Part shown: piece by piece, positions 4,949 through 5,064 of the stretch
How positions within the stretch are numbered: position 1 is the first letter of the stretch
How the letters are laid out: each line of letters begins with the position of its first letter
Assembly: GCA_016207225.1 (NCBI GenBank)
Contig: JACQQB010000022.1
Coordinates: 1-5,064 of the forward strand
Direction of reading: 5' to 3'
From: Microcaldota archaeon
GTDB lineage: Archaea; Micrarchaeota; Micrarchaeia; Burarchaeales; JACQQB01
DNA length: 5,064 nt
Program-made: the position numbers and the translations under genes
The notes under the pieces: model-generated
What the model saw: the letters and a program-made list of their open reading frames with translations, nothing else
Told to the model about the DNA's origin: nothing
Databases searched by the model: none

Positions 4949-5064
4949 ATAAGCATTGTTTCAGGCTTTCTGAAAATGTTGCTTGCCTTTACTCCTGCCA
5001 GTATTTTTGTCCCCTTGCTTTCAGTTATGTCCACAAGCCTTTGGGTTATTATGCCATCAAAGAC
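4930..5064 (-). CDS. dnaG: C-terminal end of archaeal-type DnaG primase-like protein (partial, 5' end outside window)
   Basis: The minus strand is open from the window edge to a TAG stop, giving 44 residues that begin VFDGIITQRLVDITESKG and end in TKSN. The pattern 'VFDG-TQRLVDI-KG-LAGVK-NI-RKP' matches what I remember of the extreme C-terminus of archaeal DnaG, a TOPRIM-domain protein of about 400 aa associated with the archaeal exosome and with primer synthesis. The TOPRIM core would lie upstream, outside the window, so its catalytic acidic residues cannot be checked. A terminator hairpin overlaps the stop codon and a new promoter follows, so this gene is probably transcribed separately from the surface-protein genes downstream. 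The alternative is another protein with a similar nucleotide-binding tail. Recognition rests on a short segment, hence the moderate confidence. Confidence 0.66.
   Translation of the reverse strand, partial: VFDGIITQRLVDITESKGTKILAGVKASNIFRKPETMLIATKSN

Noticed and set aside
4866..4949. 28-residue N-terminal extension of the secreted Cys-rich protein
   Set aside because: It crosses the dnaG stop region, the T-tract terminator and the TATA box; the signal peptide and promoter spacing point to ATG 4865.

Overview
The window looks archaeal. It has TATA-type promoters in place of -35/-10 pairs, including one placed exactly for a leaderless start codon. It also has GGTG/GTGAT-type Shine-Dalgarno sites and the 3' end of what reads as an archaeal-type DnaG primase. 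The C-DGT-G-CS/YC/C-x2-CGC cysteine modules in the large surface protein resemble modules I associate with DPANN-type archaea and relatives. That lineage guess is inference, and no rRNA or other decisive marker is present. Every supported gene is on the minus strand, so the window is described from its right end to its left.

Right end (about 4870-5064): the last 44 codons of a probable dnaG run in from beyond the window and stop at 4930-4932. A perfect 8-bp hairpin spans the stop codon and is followed by a T-tract, giving a compact terminator. A TATA box lies just after it, about 26 bp upstream of the next ATG.

Middle (1531-4865): three closely packed genes form a probable surface-protein operon. 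They encode a secreted nine-cysteine protein of unknown family (349 aa), a lipoprotein of unknown function (171 aa), and a membrane-anchored HtrA-like serine protease (581 aa). The protease domain has an intact His-Asp-Ser triad. It sits behind two Ig-like domains, is bracketed by two copies of an eight-cysteine module, and is followed by a double-cysteine 17-residue tail repeat. There is no PDZ domain. Gene spacings are 14 and 9 nt, and both downstream genes have recognisable ribosome binding sites. All three products are predicted to act outside the membrane, so shared work in surface processing or quality control is plausible but unproven.

Left end (1-1530): a 121-bp intergenic gap holds a second promoter candidate, whose TATA box sits inside a short inverted repeat. 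It leads to a two-gene unit with no visible export signals. The first protein has N-terminal heptapeptide (GDVSG-like) repeats and C-terminal ankyrin repeats. The second carries a left-handed beta-helix-like hexapeptide array. Both are repeat proteins likely to act as binding or scaffold modules; neither has a recognisable catalytic signature.

No tRNA, rRNA, CRISPR array, insertion sequence or phage gene was seen. No gene-free stretch exceeds about 121 bp.
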